Source: JAXMEQ01 sp046348225 (GTDB taxonomy: Bacteria; Pseudomonadota; Gammaproteobacteria; Burkholderiales; Burkholderiaceae_C). From it: DNA of 64,000 bases. This document shows, one piece after another, positions 23,807-32,918 of the stretch; the stretch's first letter is position 1; every line of letters begins with the position of its first letter. The translations under genes were made by a program, and so were the position numbers. The notes beneath the pieces were generated by a model, which saw nothing but the letters and a program-made list of their open reading frames with translations, was not told where the DNA came from and ran no database searches. The stretch covers positions 310,001 to 374,000 of the forward strand of contig JAXMEQ010000002.1 of the NCBI GenBank assembly GCA_046348225.1, written 5' to 3'.

Positions 23807-25504
23807 ATGGCAGAGACCAAAGTCATCAAGATCAACGCCCGTTCCGCCACCATCGTCGAAGGCAAGTCCCGTGCGCCGAACCGCTCGATGTACTACGCCA
23901 TGGGCTACCAGGAAAGCGACTTCAAGAAGCCCATGGTGGGCGTGGCCAACGGCCACAGCACCATCACGCCGTGCAACAGCGGCCTGCAGAAGCTGGCCGA
24001 CGCAGCGGTCGCCGGCATTGAGGAAGCTGGTGGTAACGCCCAGATTTTCGGCACGCCCACCATCAGTGATGGCATGGCCATGGGCACCGAGGGCATGAAG
24101 TACAGCCTGGTCAGCCGCGAAGTCATCAGTGACTGCATCGAGACCTGCGTGCAGGGCCAGTGGATGGACGGCGTGCTGGTGGTCGGCGGCTGCGACAAGA
24201 ACATGCCTGGCGGCCTGATGGGCATGCTGCGCGCCAACGTGCCCGCGATCTATGTGTACGGCGGCACCATCCTGCCGGGCCGCTGGAAAGACCAGGACCT
24301 GAACATCGTGAGCGTGTTTGAAGCCGTGGGCCAGAACGCCGCCGGCAACCTGAGCGACGCCGACCTGCGCGAGATTGAAATGCGTGCCATCCCCGGCACC
24401 GGCTCATGCGGTGGCATGTACACCGCCAACACCATGTCGTCGGCGTTTGAGGCGTTGGGCATCAGCCTGCCCTACTCCAGCACCATGGCCAACCCGCACG
24501 ACGAGAAAATGAACTCGGCCAAAGAGTCGGCCAAGGTTCTGATTGAAGCCATCAAGAAGGACATCAAGCCGCGCGACATCGTCACCAGGAAGGCCATCGA
24601 GAACGCCGTGGCCGTGATCATGGCCACCGGCGGCTCCACCAATGCGGTGCTGCACTTCCTGGCCATTGCCCACGCCGCCGGAGTGGACTGGAGCATTGAC
24701 GACTTCGAGCGCATCCGCCAGCGCACGCCCGTGCTGTGCGACCTCAAGCCCAGCGGCAAGTACCTCGCGGTCGACCTGCACAAGGCCGGCGGTATTCCGC
24801 AGGTCATGAAGGTGCTGCTGAATGCCGGCCTGCTGCACGGCGACTGCCTGACCATCAGCGGCCAGACCATTGCCGAGGTGCTGAAGGACGTGCCTGACCA
24901 GCCGCGCGCCGACCAGGACGTGATCCGCCCGATCAGCAACCCGATGTACGAGCAGGGCCACCTGGCCATCCTCAAGGGCAACCTGTCGCCTGAAGGCGCG
25001 GTGGCCAAGATCACCGGCCTGAAGAATCCCGTCATCACCGGCCCGGCCCGCGTGTTTGACGACGAGCAGTCGGCCCTGCAGGCCATTCTGGACGGCAAGA
25101 TCAAGGCCGGCGACGTGATGGTGCTGCGTTACCTGGGCCCCAAGGGTGGCCCGGGCATGCCCGAGATGCTGGCTCCCACCGGCGCGCTGATTGGCGCCGG
25201 CCTGGGCGAGAGCGTGGGCCTGATCACTGACGGCCGCTTCTCCGGCGGCACCTGGGGCATGGTGGTGGGCCATGTGGCGCCGGAAGCGGCTGCCGGCGGC
25301 ACGATTGCGTTTGTGAACGAGGGCGACTCCATCACCATCGATGCGCACCAGCTCAAGCTGGAGCTCAATGTGCCCGAGGCCGAAATCGCCAGGCGCCGTG
25401 CCGGCTGGAAGGCCCCCGCTCCGCGGTACACGCGCGGCGTGCAAGCCAAGTTCGCCTTCAACGCGTCCAGTGCCAGCAAGGGCGCCGTACTCGACAACTA
25501 TTGA
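23807..25504 (+). CDS. ilvD: dihydroxy-acid dehydratase
   Basis: A 565-residue enzyme of the IlvD/Edd family, which makes 2-keto acids in valine, isoleucine and leucine synthesis. Iron-sulfur and metal residues are seen in TPCNSGL, GGCDKNMPGG and GTGSCGGMYTANTM, and the C-terminal signature is GLITDGRFSGGTWGMVVGH. The ATG at 23807 follows AAGAGAG and matches the usual N-terminus (SRAPNRSMYYAMG). Length and motifs favour IlvD over 6-phosphogluconate dehydratase. A strong bidirectional terminator follows. Confidence 0.95.
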   Translation: MAETKVIKINARSATIVEGKSRAPNRSMYYAMGYQESDFKKPMVGVANGHSTITPCNSGLQKLADAAVAGIEEAGGNAQIFGTPTISDGMAMGTEGMKYSLVSREVISDCIETCVQGQWMDGVLVVGGCDKNMPGGLMGMLRANVPAIYVYGGTILPGRWKDQDLNIVSVFEAVGQNAAGNLSDADLREIEMRAIPGTGSCGGMYTANTMSSAFEALGISLPYSSTMANPHDEKMNSAKESAKVLIEAIKKDIKPRDIVTRKAIENAVAVIMATGGSTNAVLHFLAIAHAAGVDWSIDDFERIRQRTPVLCDLKPSGKYLAVDLHKAGGIPQVMKVLLNAGLLHGDCLTISGQTIAEVLKDVPDQPRADQDVIRPISNPMYEQGHLAILKGNLSPEGAVAKITGLKNPVITGPARVFDDEQSALQAILDGKIKAGDVMVLRYLGPKGGPGMPEMLAPTGALIGAGLGESVGLITDGRFSGGTWGMVVGHVAPEAAAGGTIAFVNEGDSITIDAHQLKLELNVPEAEIARRRAGWKAPAPRYTRGVQAKFAFNASSASKGAVLDNY

Positions 25505-25524
25505 GGCGCTGATTTGCCGCCCAG

Positions 25525-25552
25525 AAAAAAGCCCGCGGACGCGGGCTTTTTT
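25525..25552. terminator. bidirectional terminator between ilvD and cytochrome c gene
   Basis: The stem GCCCGC / GCGGGC with a GGAC loop is flanked by six A on the left and six T on the right, so it can end transcripts from both converging genes. Confidence 0.85.
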
Positions 25553-25578
25553 CTTCCTCGGCCCCTGGGGGACCGGTC

Positions 25579-25884
25579 TTACTTGACGGACAGAACCCAG
25601 GCGGCGAGCTTCTTCGCCTCGGCTTCATTGACCTGTGCATTGGCGGGCATGGGTACGGGCCCCCAGACGCCAGCGCCGCCCTTGAGGATCTTGGTGGCCA
25701 GCTTGTCAACAGCACTCTTGTCGTTGGCGTATTTGGCCGCAACGTCCTTGTACGACGGGCCCAGAAGCTTTTTGTCAACGGCGTGGCAGGCCATGCAGTT
25801 CTTGGCCGTGGCCAGCGCCTGGTCAGCCAGGACGGGCGCAGCGGCGGTGGTGGCAAAGGCCAGGACAATCAGAGCACGTTTCAT
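25579..25884 (-). CDS. small soluble class I cytochrome c (c551/c552 type)
   Basis: A 101-residue exported monohaem cytochrome c. The signal peptide is MKRALIVLAFATTAAAPVLA, the haem motif is CMACH, and the axial Met is expected in WGPVPMPANAQV. This is the cytochrome c551/c552 type that carries electrons in the periplasm to terminal oxidases or nitrite reductase. The ATG at 25884 was chosen over one four codons upstream because AGGA lies seven bases before it. It could donate to the cbb3 oxidase encoded in this window. Confidence 0.92.
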   Translation of the reverse strand: MKRALIVLAFATTAAAPVLADQALATAKNCMACHAVDKKLLGPSYKDVAAKYANDKSAVDKLATKILKGGAGVWGPVPMPANAQVNEAEAKKLAAWVLSVK

Positions 25885-26001
25885 GGGGTTCCTCATGGGT
25901 TGGGGTACATTCACAGAACGCAATTGTAATGACCGGGGTTGACAGCGTGGTGAAGCGCCGGTAAACCCCATGAACGCACAAAAACACAGGAGCCGCTGGC
26001 C

Positions 26002-26241
26002 ATGTATCTGCTTGGAGTTGGAATTCTGCTGCTGGTCATGAAGTACATGGCGTTCGGCCCGGTGGCCGACTGGTCGTGGTGGATCGTGCTGTCGCCCTTC
26101 GCCATGGCCGTGGCCTGGTGGGCCTGGGCCGATGCCTCCGGTTACACCAAGAAGAAGGCCGTGGAAAAGGAGAACGCACGCAAGCAGGCGCGCATCGAGA
26201 AGAACCGTGAGGCCATGGGTTTCGGCACCAGGAAAAAGTAA
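26002..26241 (+). CDS. small Trp-rich membrane protein
   Basis: A 79-residue protein with two hydrophobic segments (about residues 1-18 and 24-45, including DWSWWIVLSPF and WWAWADAS) and a strongly basic, probably helical C-terminus (KKKAVEKENARKQARIEKNR). It fits a small Trp-rich family I know as TIGR04438, common in Comamonadaceae and relatives, with no known function. It is monocistronic, with CACAGGAG before the ATG and a clear terminator after it. Confidence 0.8.
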   Translation: MYLLGVGILLLVMKYMAFGPVADWSWWIVLSPFAMAVAWWAWADASGYTKKKAVEKENARKQARIEKNREAMGFGTRKK

Positions 26242-26262
26242 GGGGTCGTCGCACGGCGCATG

Positions 26263-26288
26263 AAAAAGCCCGCATCTGCGGGCTTTTT
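26263..26288. terminator. bidirectional terminator
   Basis: The stem GCCCGC / GCGGGC with the loop ATCT is flanked by five A and five T. It serves the small Trp-rich gene on the plus strand and the acs gene on the minus strand. Confidence 0.85.
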
Positions 26289-26308
26289 CATTTGTGCAGC
26301 GGGCTGGT

Positions 26309-28294
26309 TTACAGCTTTTCGGCCAACTGCTCCAGAATCGCCGGGTTTTCCAGCGTGCTGGTGTCTTGCGTGATGGCCTCGCCCTTGGCGATGCTGCGCA
26401 GCAGGCGCCGCATGATCTTGCCGCTGCGTGTCTTGGGCAGGTTGTCGCCGAAGCGGATGTCCTTGGGCTTGGCGATCGGGCCGATTTCCTTGGCCACCCA
26501 GTTGCGCAATTCGTTGGCAATCTGCTTGGCCTCGTCCCCGGTCGGACGCGACCGCTTGAGCACCACAAAGGCACAAATCGCTTCGCCCGTCAGGTCGTCG
26601 GGCCGGCCCACGACCGCCGCTTCCGCCACCAGGTCGGTCTTGGACACCAGTGCCGATTCAATTTCCATCGTGCCCAGCCGGTGCCCCGAGACATTGAGCA
26701 CGTCGTCAATGCGGCCCGTGATGCGGAAGTAGCCGCGGTCGGCGCTGCGCACGGCACCGTCGCCCGCAAGGTAAAGCCGGCCACCCATTTCCTCGGGGAA
26801 GTAGCTCTTCCTGAAACGCTCCGGGTCGCCCCAGATGGTGCGGATCATCGAGGGCCATGGGCGCTTGACCACCAGCATGCCGCCCGAGCCGTTGGGGATG
26901 TCATTGCCCACCTCGTCCACGATGGCTGCCATGATGCCCGGCAGCGGCAGCGTGCAGGAGCCCGGCACCAGGGGCGTGGCACCCGGTAGCGGCGTGATCA
27001 TGTGCCCGCCGGTCTCGGTCTGCCAGAACGTGTCCACGATCGGGCAGCGTTCGCCGCCCACGTGCTTGTGGTACCACATCCAGGCTTCAGGGTTGATCGG
27101 CTCGCCCACCGACCCGAGGATGCGCAGGCTCGACAGGTCGCTGCGTGCCGGGTGCACCTTCTCGTCGCCTTCGGCAGCCTTGATCAGGGAGCGGATGGCA
27201 GTCGGTGCGGTATAGAACACCGTGACCTTGTGCTTCTCGATCATCTGCCAGAAGCGCCCGGCGTTGGGGTAGGTGGGCACGCCCTCGAAGATGACCTGCG
27301 TGGCGCCTGCGGCCAGCGGGCCGTAAGCCACGTAGGTATGGCCCGTGATCCAGCCGATGTCGGCCGTGCACCAGAAGATGTCAGAGGGCCTGATGTCAAA
27401 GGTCCACTGCATCGTGAGGTTCGCCCACAGCAGGTAGCCGCCCGTCGAATGCTGAACCCCCTTGGGCTTGCCCGTGGAGCCGGAGGTGTACAGGATGAAC
27501 AACGGGTGTTCGGCACCCACAGCGACCGGCGCACACTCGCTGCCCTGACCCTGCAGCACCTCGTCGAATGTCTTGTCGCGGCCGGCCACCATGTTGCAGG
27601 CGGTTGGAGTGCGCATGAACACCAGCACGCTGCGCAGCGTGTCGCAGCCGCCCATGGCAATGCCCTCGTCCACGATGCTCTTGAGCGGCAGTTCCTTGCC
27701 GCCGCGCATCTGGAAGTTGGCAGTGATCACCGCCACCGCGCCCGCATCAATGATGCGCTCGTTCAGCGCCTTGGCAGAGAAGCCGCCAAATACCACGCTG
27801 TGGGTGGCGCCGATGCGGGCGCAGGCCTGCATGGCCACCACACCCTCGATCGTCATGGGCATGTAGATGATGACGCGGTCGCCCTTGTTGATGCCCTGGG
27901 CCTTGAGGGCGTTGGCAAACTGGCTGACGCGGGCCAGCAATTCCTTGTAGGTCACCCGGGTCACGGCGCCGTCGTCGGCCTCAAAGATGATCGCCGTCTT
28001 GCCCTCGGTGGCAGTGCCGATGTGCTTGTCCAGGCAGTTGGCGGACGCATTGAGTTCACCGTCCTCAAACCACTTGTAGAACGGTGCGTTCGACTCGTTC
28101 AGCGTCTTCGTGAACGGCTTGGTCCAGACCACGTTGTCGCGGGCGAGGCGGGCCCAGAAGCCCTCGAAGTCCTTTTCTGCCTCGGCGCACAGGGCGTTGT
28201 AGGCGTCCATGCCCGAAATGCGGGCGCCCTTGACGGCAGACTCCGGCGGGGGGAACACGCGGTTTTCGACCAATACCGACTCAATGGCACTCAT
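26309..28294 (-). CDS. acs: acetyl-CoA synthetase (AMP-forming)
   Basis: A 661-residue enzyme that activates acetate to acetyl-CoA through acetyl-AMP. The adenylation motif YTSGSTGKPKGVQHST, the core FWCTADIGWITGHTY and the C-terminal PKTRSGKIMRR with its acetylation-regulated Lys are all present. Length matches Acs. A GAGGAG ribosome site precedes the ATG at 28294. It is a single gene, divergent from a YqhA-type gene. It is likely used during acetate assimilation and to recycle acetate produced from other substrates. Confidence 0.96.
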   Translation of the reverse strand: MSAIESVLVENRVFPPPESAVKGARISGMDAYNALCAEAEKDFEGFWARLARDNVVWTKPFTKTLNESNAPFYKWFEDGELNASANCLDKHIGTATEGKTAIIFEADDGAVTRVTYKELLARVSQFANALKAQGINKGDRVIIYMPMTIEGVVAMQACARIGATHSVVFGGFSAKALNERIIDAGAVAVITANFQMRGGKELPLKSIVDEGIAMGGCDTLRSVLVFMRTPTACNMVAGRDKTFDEVLQGQGSECAPVAVGAEHPLFILYTSGSTGKPKGVQHSTGGYLLWANLTMQWTFDIRPSDIFWCTADIGWITGHTYVAYGPLAAGATQVIFEGVPTYPNAGRFWQMIEKHKVTVFYTAPTAIRSLIKAAEGDEKVHPARSDLSSLRILGSVGEPINPEAWMWYHKHVGGERCPIVDTFWQTETGGHMITPLPGATPLVPGSCTLPLPGIMAAIVDEVGNDIPNGSGGMLVVKRPWPSMIRTIWGDPERFRKSYFPEEMGGRLYLAGDGAVRSADRGYFRITGRIDDVLNVSGHRLGTMEIESALVSKTDLVAEAAVVGRPDDLTGEAICAFVVLKRSRPTGDEAKQIANELRNWVAKEIGPIAKPKDIRFGDNLPKTRSGKIMRRLLRSIAKGEAITQDTSTLENPAILEQLAEKL

Positions 28295-28462
28295 GGGGTT
28301 GTCTCCTCAGGTGAACGTGAAATCCGGGCGTAATGTCAGGGTTAGCACTTACAGGCCACTGACTGGCGCAAAGCTTACAAATTTACTATCAAAAAAGGGG
28401 CATTCCCGGGCTGTCAACAGGCCCACCTACAATCCGGGCAACTTCACACGCCCCCGTACCCA

Positions 28463-29059
28463 ATGACTGATCCGACGCCCCAGAAGAACACCAGGCTTCG
28501 CCCCCTGCCCAACCTGATTTTTGCGAGCCGCTGGCTCCAGTTGCCGCTGTACCTGGGGCTGATCCTGGCGCAGGCGGTGTACGTGGTGCATTTTCTGGTC
28601 GAGCTGGAGCACCTGATTGCCGCCGCCTTTGGCAGCCAGACCGCCTTGCAGGCCCTGGTGACCAGTATCGGCTACAAGACGACTGTTCCCATCACGACGC
28701 TCAATGAGACCGTGATCATGCTCGTGGTGCTGGCGCTGATTGACGTGGTCATGATCTCCAACCTGCTGATCATGGTGATCGTGGGCGGCTACGAAACCTT
28801 TGTCAGCCGCATGAACCTCGAGGGCCACCGCGATCAGCCCGAGTGGCTGAGCCACGTGAATGCCTCGGTGCTGAAGGTCAAGCTCGCCACCGCCATCATC
28901 GGCATCAGCTCCATTCACCTGCTCAAGACCTTCATCAACGCCGACAACTACACCGACCGGGTCCTGATCGCGCAGACCGCGATTCACATCACTTTCCTGC
29001 TGTCGGCCATCGCCATCGCCTACACCGACAAGCTGATGTCCGGCCCCGCCAAGCACTGA
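28463..29059 (+). CDS. UPF0114 (YqhA-like) inner-membrane protein
   Basis: A 198-residue protein of the UPF0114/YqhA family with about four membrane helices (near residues 24-46, 74-108, 133-150 and 168-188). The conserved segments FASRWLQLPLYLGL and KLATAIIGISSIHLLKTFI identify the family. Function is unknown; predicted channel-like topology has been suggested for relatives. It is a single gene convergent with fumC, with seven bases between stops. Confidence 0.85.
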   Translation: MTDPTPQKNTRLRPLPNLIFASRWLQLPLYLGLILAQAVYVVHFLVELEHLIAAAFGSQTALQALVTSIGYKTTVPITTLNETVIMLVVLALIDVVMISNLLIMVIVGGYETFVSRMNLEGHRDQPEWLSHVNASVLKVKLATAIIGISSIHLLKTFINADNYTDRVLIAQTAIHITFLLSAIAIAYTDKLMSGPAKH

Positions 29060-29066
29060 GGCGCCC

Positions 29067-30449
29067 TCACCCGGTCATGCGGCCGGGCTGCACCCACTCG
29101 TCAAACTGCGCCGCGGTCACATACCCGGTGGCGAGCGCGGCTTCGCGCAGGCTGGTCCCGTCGTGGTGGGCCTTCTTCGCAATGGCGGCTGCCTTGTCGT
29201 AGCCAATGTGCGGGTTGAGCGCCGTCACCAGCATCAGCGAGCGGTCCACCAGCTCGGCAATGCGTTCCAGGTGGGGTTCGATGCCCACGGCGCAGTGGTC
29301 GTTGAAGCTGCGCATGCCATCGGCCAGCAGCCGAACGCTCTGCAGGAAGTTGTGCGCCACCATCGGGCGGAACACATTGAGCTCGAAGTTGCCGGACGCC
29401 CCGCCGATGTTGATGGCCACATCGTTGCCCATGACCTGCGCGGCCAGCATGGTGAGCGCCTCGCACTGGGTCGGATTGACCTTGCCCGGCATGATGGACG
29501 AGCCAGGCTCGTTCTCGGGGAGGCTCAGCTCGCCGATGCCGCTGCGCGGCCCGCTGGCGAGCCAGCGCACATCATTGGCGATCTTGTTCAGGCTGGCCGC
29601 CAGCGTTTTGAGCGCGCCATGGGCATGCACCAGGGCATCCACACTGGCCAGGGCTTCAAACTTGTTGGGCGCGGTGACCAATGGCAGGCCGGTCGATCGC
29701 GCGAGTTCAGCCGCCACCGCCACGGCGTAGCCCTGGGGCGCGTTCAGCCCCGTGCCCACGGCCGTGCCACCCAGAGCCAGTTCGCACAGGTGCGGCAGCG
29801 CGGCGCGCACATGGGCCTCGCCATGCGTGAGCTGCGCCACATAGCCCGAAAACTCCTGCCCCAGCGTGAGTGGCGTGGCGTCCTGCAGGTGGGTGCGGCC
29901 GATCTTCACGATCCCCGCAAAGTCCTGTGCCTTGCGTGCAAGGGTGTCGCGCAGCGTTGCCAGGGCCGGCAGCAGCCGGTGCGTGAGGGCGTCCACCGCC
30001 GCCAGATGCATGGCCGTGGGAAAGACGTCGTTGCTGGACTGGCTCCGGTTCACGTCGTCGTTGGGGTGCACCAGGCGGGCGTCGCCGCGCCCGCCGCCCA
30101 TCAGCTCGCTGGCGCGGTTAGCCAGCACTTCGTTGACGTTCATGTTGGTCTGCGTGCCCGAGCCGGTCTGCCAGACCACCAGCGGGAACTCCATCGCGTG
30201 CAGGCCAGAGAGCACCTCGTCGGCCGCAGCCACGATGGCCCTGGCCTTGGCTTCGTCAAGCAGACCCAGCGTGTGGTTGACCACGGCGCTGGCGCGCTTG
30301 ACCTGCACCAGCGCGCGGATGAGCTCGCGCGGTTGCAGCTCGCCCGAAATGTCAAAGTTGCGCAACGAGCGCTGGGTTTGTGCGCCCCAGAGCCGGTCGG
30401 CCGGAACCTCCACCGGGCCCAGGGCATCGCGTTCCGTACGGGTGTTCAT
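29067..30449 (-). CDS. fumC: fumarate hydratase class II
   Basis: A 460-residue oxygen-stable, iron-free fumarase of the aspartase/fumarase superfamily that interconverts fumarate and malate. The mobile-loop signature GSSIMPGKVNPTQCE and the segments SSNDVFPTAMH and GRTHLQDATPLTLGQE are present. I chose the ATG at 30449 (MNTRTERDALG), where fumarase homology begins. It is divergent from the class I fumarase gene at 30568, so the stable and the oxygen-sensitive isozymes share one control region of 118 bases. Confidence 0.96.
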   Translation of the reverse strand: MNTRTERDALGPVEVPADRLWGAQTQRSLRNFDISGELQPRELIRALVQVKRASAVVNHTLGLLDEAKARAIVAAADEVLSGLHAMEFPLVVWQTGSGTQTNMNVNEVLANRASELMGGGRGDARLVHPNDDVNRSQSSNDVFPTAMHLAAVDALTHRLLPALATLRDTLARKAQDFAGIVKIGRTHLQDATPLTLGQEFSGYVAQLTHGEAHVRAALPHLCELALGGTAVGTGLNAPQGYAVAVAAELARSTGLPLVTAPNKFEALASVDALVHAHGALKTLAASLNKIANDVRWLASGPRSGIGELSLPENEPGSSIMPGKVNPTQCEALTMLAAQVMGNDVAINIGGASGNFELNVFRPMVAHNFLQSVRLLADGMRSFNDHCAVGIEPHLERIAELVDRSLMLVTALNPHIGYDKAAAIAKKAHHDGTSLREAALATGYVTAAQFDEWVQPGRMTG

Positions 30450-30567
30450 GGCAGGTGGGGCAGCTGTCGGGCAGGTGTCAGGTGAACTGTCAAAATAGGG
30501 GCCTGCCGCTACCGTAGCAGACCGGGCGGCGAAACGCCAATTCCAGCTCCACTTACCCACAACCACC

Positions 30568-32121
30568 ATGACCACGAGCATCCAGCAGGCCGACCTGATC
30601 GAATCCGTCGCCGCCGCCCTTCAGTACATCAGCTATTACCACCCCACCGACTACATTGCCCACCTGGCCCGTGCCTATGCCCGCGAGCAGAGCCCGGCAG
30701 CGAAAGACGCGATTGCGCAGATCCTGACCAACAGCAAGATGAGCGCGACCGGCCAGCGCCCGATCTGCCAGGACACCGGCATCGTCAACGTGTTCCTGAA
30801 GGTGGGCATGGACGTGCGATGGGAAGGCTTTACCGGCAGCCTGGACGACGCGGTGAACGAAGGCGTGCGCCGCGGCTACAACCACCCCGACAACACCTTG
30901 CGTGCCAGCGTGGTGGCCGACCCGCAGTTCGAACGCAAGAACACGAAGGACAACACGCCGGCGGTGATCTTTACCGAGATCGTGCCCGGCAACACGGTGG
31001 AAGTGACGGTGGCCGCGAAGGGCGGCGGCAGCGAAAACAAGAGCAAGATGATCATGCTCAACCCCAGCGACAGCGTGGTTGACTGGGTGCTGAAAACAGT
31101 GCCCACCATGGGCGCCGGCTGGTGCCCGCCCGGCATGCTGGGCATCGGCATCGGCGGCACCGCCGAGAAGGCCATGGTGATGGCCAAGGAAAGCCTGATG
31201 GACGACCTGGACATGTACGAGCTGCAGGCCAAGGCCGCCTCGGGCGCCAAGCTCGACAAGGTGGAGGAAATGCGCCTCGAGCTGTTCGAGAAGGTCAACG
31301 CCCTGGGCATTGGCGCACAGGGCCTGGGTGGCCTGACCACGGTGCTGGACGTGAAGATCAAGATGTACCCCACCCATGCGGCCAGCAAACCGGTGGCCAT
31401 GATCCCCAACTGTGCGGCCACGCGGCACGCGCACTTTGTGCTGGACGGCTCGGGCCCGGTCTACCTGGACCCGCCGAGCCTGGACCTGTGGCCCGATGTG
31501 CAGTGGACACCCGACTACAAGAAGAGCAGGAAGGTCAACCTCGACACGCTGACCCGCGAAGAGGTGGCCAGCTGGAAGCCGGGCGACACGCTGCTGCTCA
31601 ACGGCAAAATGCTGACCGGCCGCGATGCCGCGCACAAGCGCATCCAGGACATGCTGGCCAAGGGCGAGAAGCTGCCGGTGGACTTCACCAACCGCGTCAT
31701 CTACTACGTCGGGCCGGTGGACCCGGTGCGCGGCGAGGCGGTGGGTCCGGCGGGCCCGACCACGGCCACCCGCATGGACAAGTTCACCGACATGATGCTC
31801 GCCAAGACCGGGCTGATTGCGATGATCGGCAAGGCCGAGCGTGGCCCGGTCGCCATCGAAGCCATCAAGAACCACAAGAGTGCCTACCTCATGGCGGTGG
31901 GCGGTGCGGCCTACCTGGTGTCCAAGGCCATCAAGACGGCCAGGGTGGTGGGCTTTGCCGATCTGGGCATGGAAGCCATCTACGAATTCGACGTGGTGGA
32001 CATGCCGGTGACGGTGGCGGTGGATTCGGGCGGCACCAGCGCCCACATCACCGGCCCGGCCGAGTGGCAAAAGCGCATTGCCACCGGCGAATTCAAGAAC
32101 ATTGCTGTCACGGCGGCTTGA
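30568..32121 (+). CDS. fumA: fumarate hydratase class I (iron-sulfur)
   Basis: A 517-residue homodimer-type fumarase with a [4Fe-4S] cluster that is easily lost to oxygen or superoxide. Cluster and active-site segments are RPICQDTGIVN, MIPNCAATRHAHF and the C-terminal FEDVVDMPVT-like stretch (EFDVVDMPVTVAVDSGG). Alpha and beta domains are fused, as in E. coli FumA. It ends in TTGA, which overlaps the start of murI. It is likely used when iron is plentiful or oxygen low, with fumC as backup. Confidence 0.95.
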   Translation: MTTSIQQADLIESVAAALQYISYYHPTDYIAHLARAYAREQSPAAKDAIAQILTNSKMSATGQRPICQDTGIVNVFLKVGMDVRWEGFTGSLDDAVNEGVRRGYNHPDNTLRASVVADPQFERKNTKDNTPAVIFTEIVPGNTVEVTVAAKGGGSENKSKMIMLNPSDSVVDWVLKTVPTMGAGWCPPGMLGIGIGGTAEKAMVMAKESLMDDLDMYELQAKAASGAKLDKVEEMRLELFEKVNALGIGAQGLGGLTTVLDVKIKMYPTHAASKPVAMIPNCAATRHAHFVLDGSGPVYLDPPSLDLWPDVQWTPDYKKSRKVNLDTLTREEVASWKPGDTLLLNGKMLTGRDAAHKRIQDMLAKGEKLPVDFTNRVIYYVGPVDPVRGEAVGPAGPTTATRMDKFTDMMLAKTGLIAMIGKAERGPVAIEAIKNHKSAYLMAVGGAAYLVSKAIKTARVVGFADLGMEAIYEFDVVDMPVTVAVDSGGTSAHITGPAEWQKRIATGEFKNIAVTAA

Positions 32122-32918
32122 ACGCTGCCGCGCCCATTGGCGTTTTTGACAGCGGCGTCGGCGGCCTGAGCGTGCTTCGCGCACTGCGCGCGGCGCTGCC
32201 AGCGGAGGACTTCGTGTACCTTGCCGACAGCGCCCATGCGCCCTATGGGGAGCGGGACGACGCGTTTGTCGCGGCCCGCGCCATGGCGATGGCCGCACAG
32301 CTGCATGCCGACCATGGCATCAAGGCCCTGGTGGTGGCCTGCAACACGGCCACAGCGGCAGCCATGGTGGCGCTGCGCGACGCCTGGCCAGCCATGCCGC
32401 TGGTCGGGGTAGAGCCTGCACTGAAGCCAGCGGCAGCCCGCACACGCACCGGCGCTGTGGGCGTGATGGCCACGCGCAGCACGCTGGCCAGCCGCAAGTT
32501 TGCCGCGCTGCACGCGTCGCTGGCCGGACAGGCACGGTTTTTCTTGCAGCCGTGCGATGGACTGGCCGATGCCATCGAACAGCAGGATGCTACAAAAATC
32601 ATAGCGCTTTGCGCAGAGTACACGCGGGCTCTGGGCCGATTTGGCTCTACGCCCGGTGCAGTCGACACGCTCGTGCTGGGCTGCACCCATTACCCGTTCG
32701 CGGCCGATGTGCTGCGCGGGCTGGTCGGCCCCGAGGTTGAGCTGATGGAAACCGGTGAGCCCGTCGCACGGCAGACCGGGCGCCTGCTGGCTGCCGCAGG
32801 CTTGCAGGCAGCGCGCGCCAGTGGCGGGCTCACGCTGCGCAGTACCGGGAGCCCGGCGGCACTGGACGCGTTGCGGGCGTCAGCAGCGCGCTGGCTGCCC
32901 CAGCCAGTTCAGGCCTGA
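32118..32918 (+). CDS. murI: glutamate racemase
   Basis: A 266-residue enzyme that makes D-glutamate for peptidoglycan. The two catalytic Cys lie in ACNTATAA and GCTHYPFAA, and the N-terminal signature is IGVFDSGVGGLSVL. The best start is a TTG at 32118, whose last bases form the TGA stop of fumA, so expression is coupled. A copy of the dispersed repeat lies in frame at 32589-32646 (ATKIIALCAEYTRALG), between conserved segments. The 3' end overlaps the convergent transporter gene by ten bases. Confidence 0.93.
   Translation: MNAAAPIGVFDSGVGGLSVLRALRAALPAEDFVYLADSAHAPYGERDDAFVAARAMAMAAQLHADHGIKALVVACNTATAAAMVALRDAWPAMPLVGVEPALKPAAARTRTGAVGVMATRSTLASRKFAALHASLAGQARFFLQPCDGLADAIEQQDATKIIALCAEYTRALGRFGSTPGAVDTLVLGCTHYPFAADVLRGLVGPEVELMETGEPVARQTGRLLAAAGLQAARASGGLTLRSTGSPAALDALRASAARWLPQPVQA
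32589..32646 (+). repeat. dispersed 58-bp repeat, copy C
   Basis: The stem-loop GCTAC-N7-ATAGC (one imperfect pair) is followed by GCTTTGCGCAG and then a GC-rich part with GCGGGCT and GGGCCGATTTGG. It is in the same orientation as the murI coding strand, unlike copies A, B and D, and is translated through without a stop. It is the most diverged of the five copies. Confidence 0.6.

Noticed and set aside
28370..28410. CTATCAAAAAAGG upstream of the YqhA-like gene as a sixth repeat copy
   Set aside because: It lacks the paired ATAGC arm, the TGCGCA block and the GC-rich middle; only a short AT stretch is shared.
30508..30518. Palindrome GCTACCGTAGC between fumC and fumA
   Set aside because: It resembles the repeat stem but has a one-base loop and none of the following blocks; too short to call an operator.
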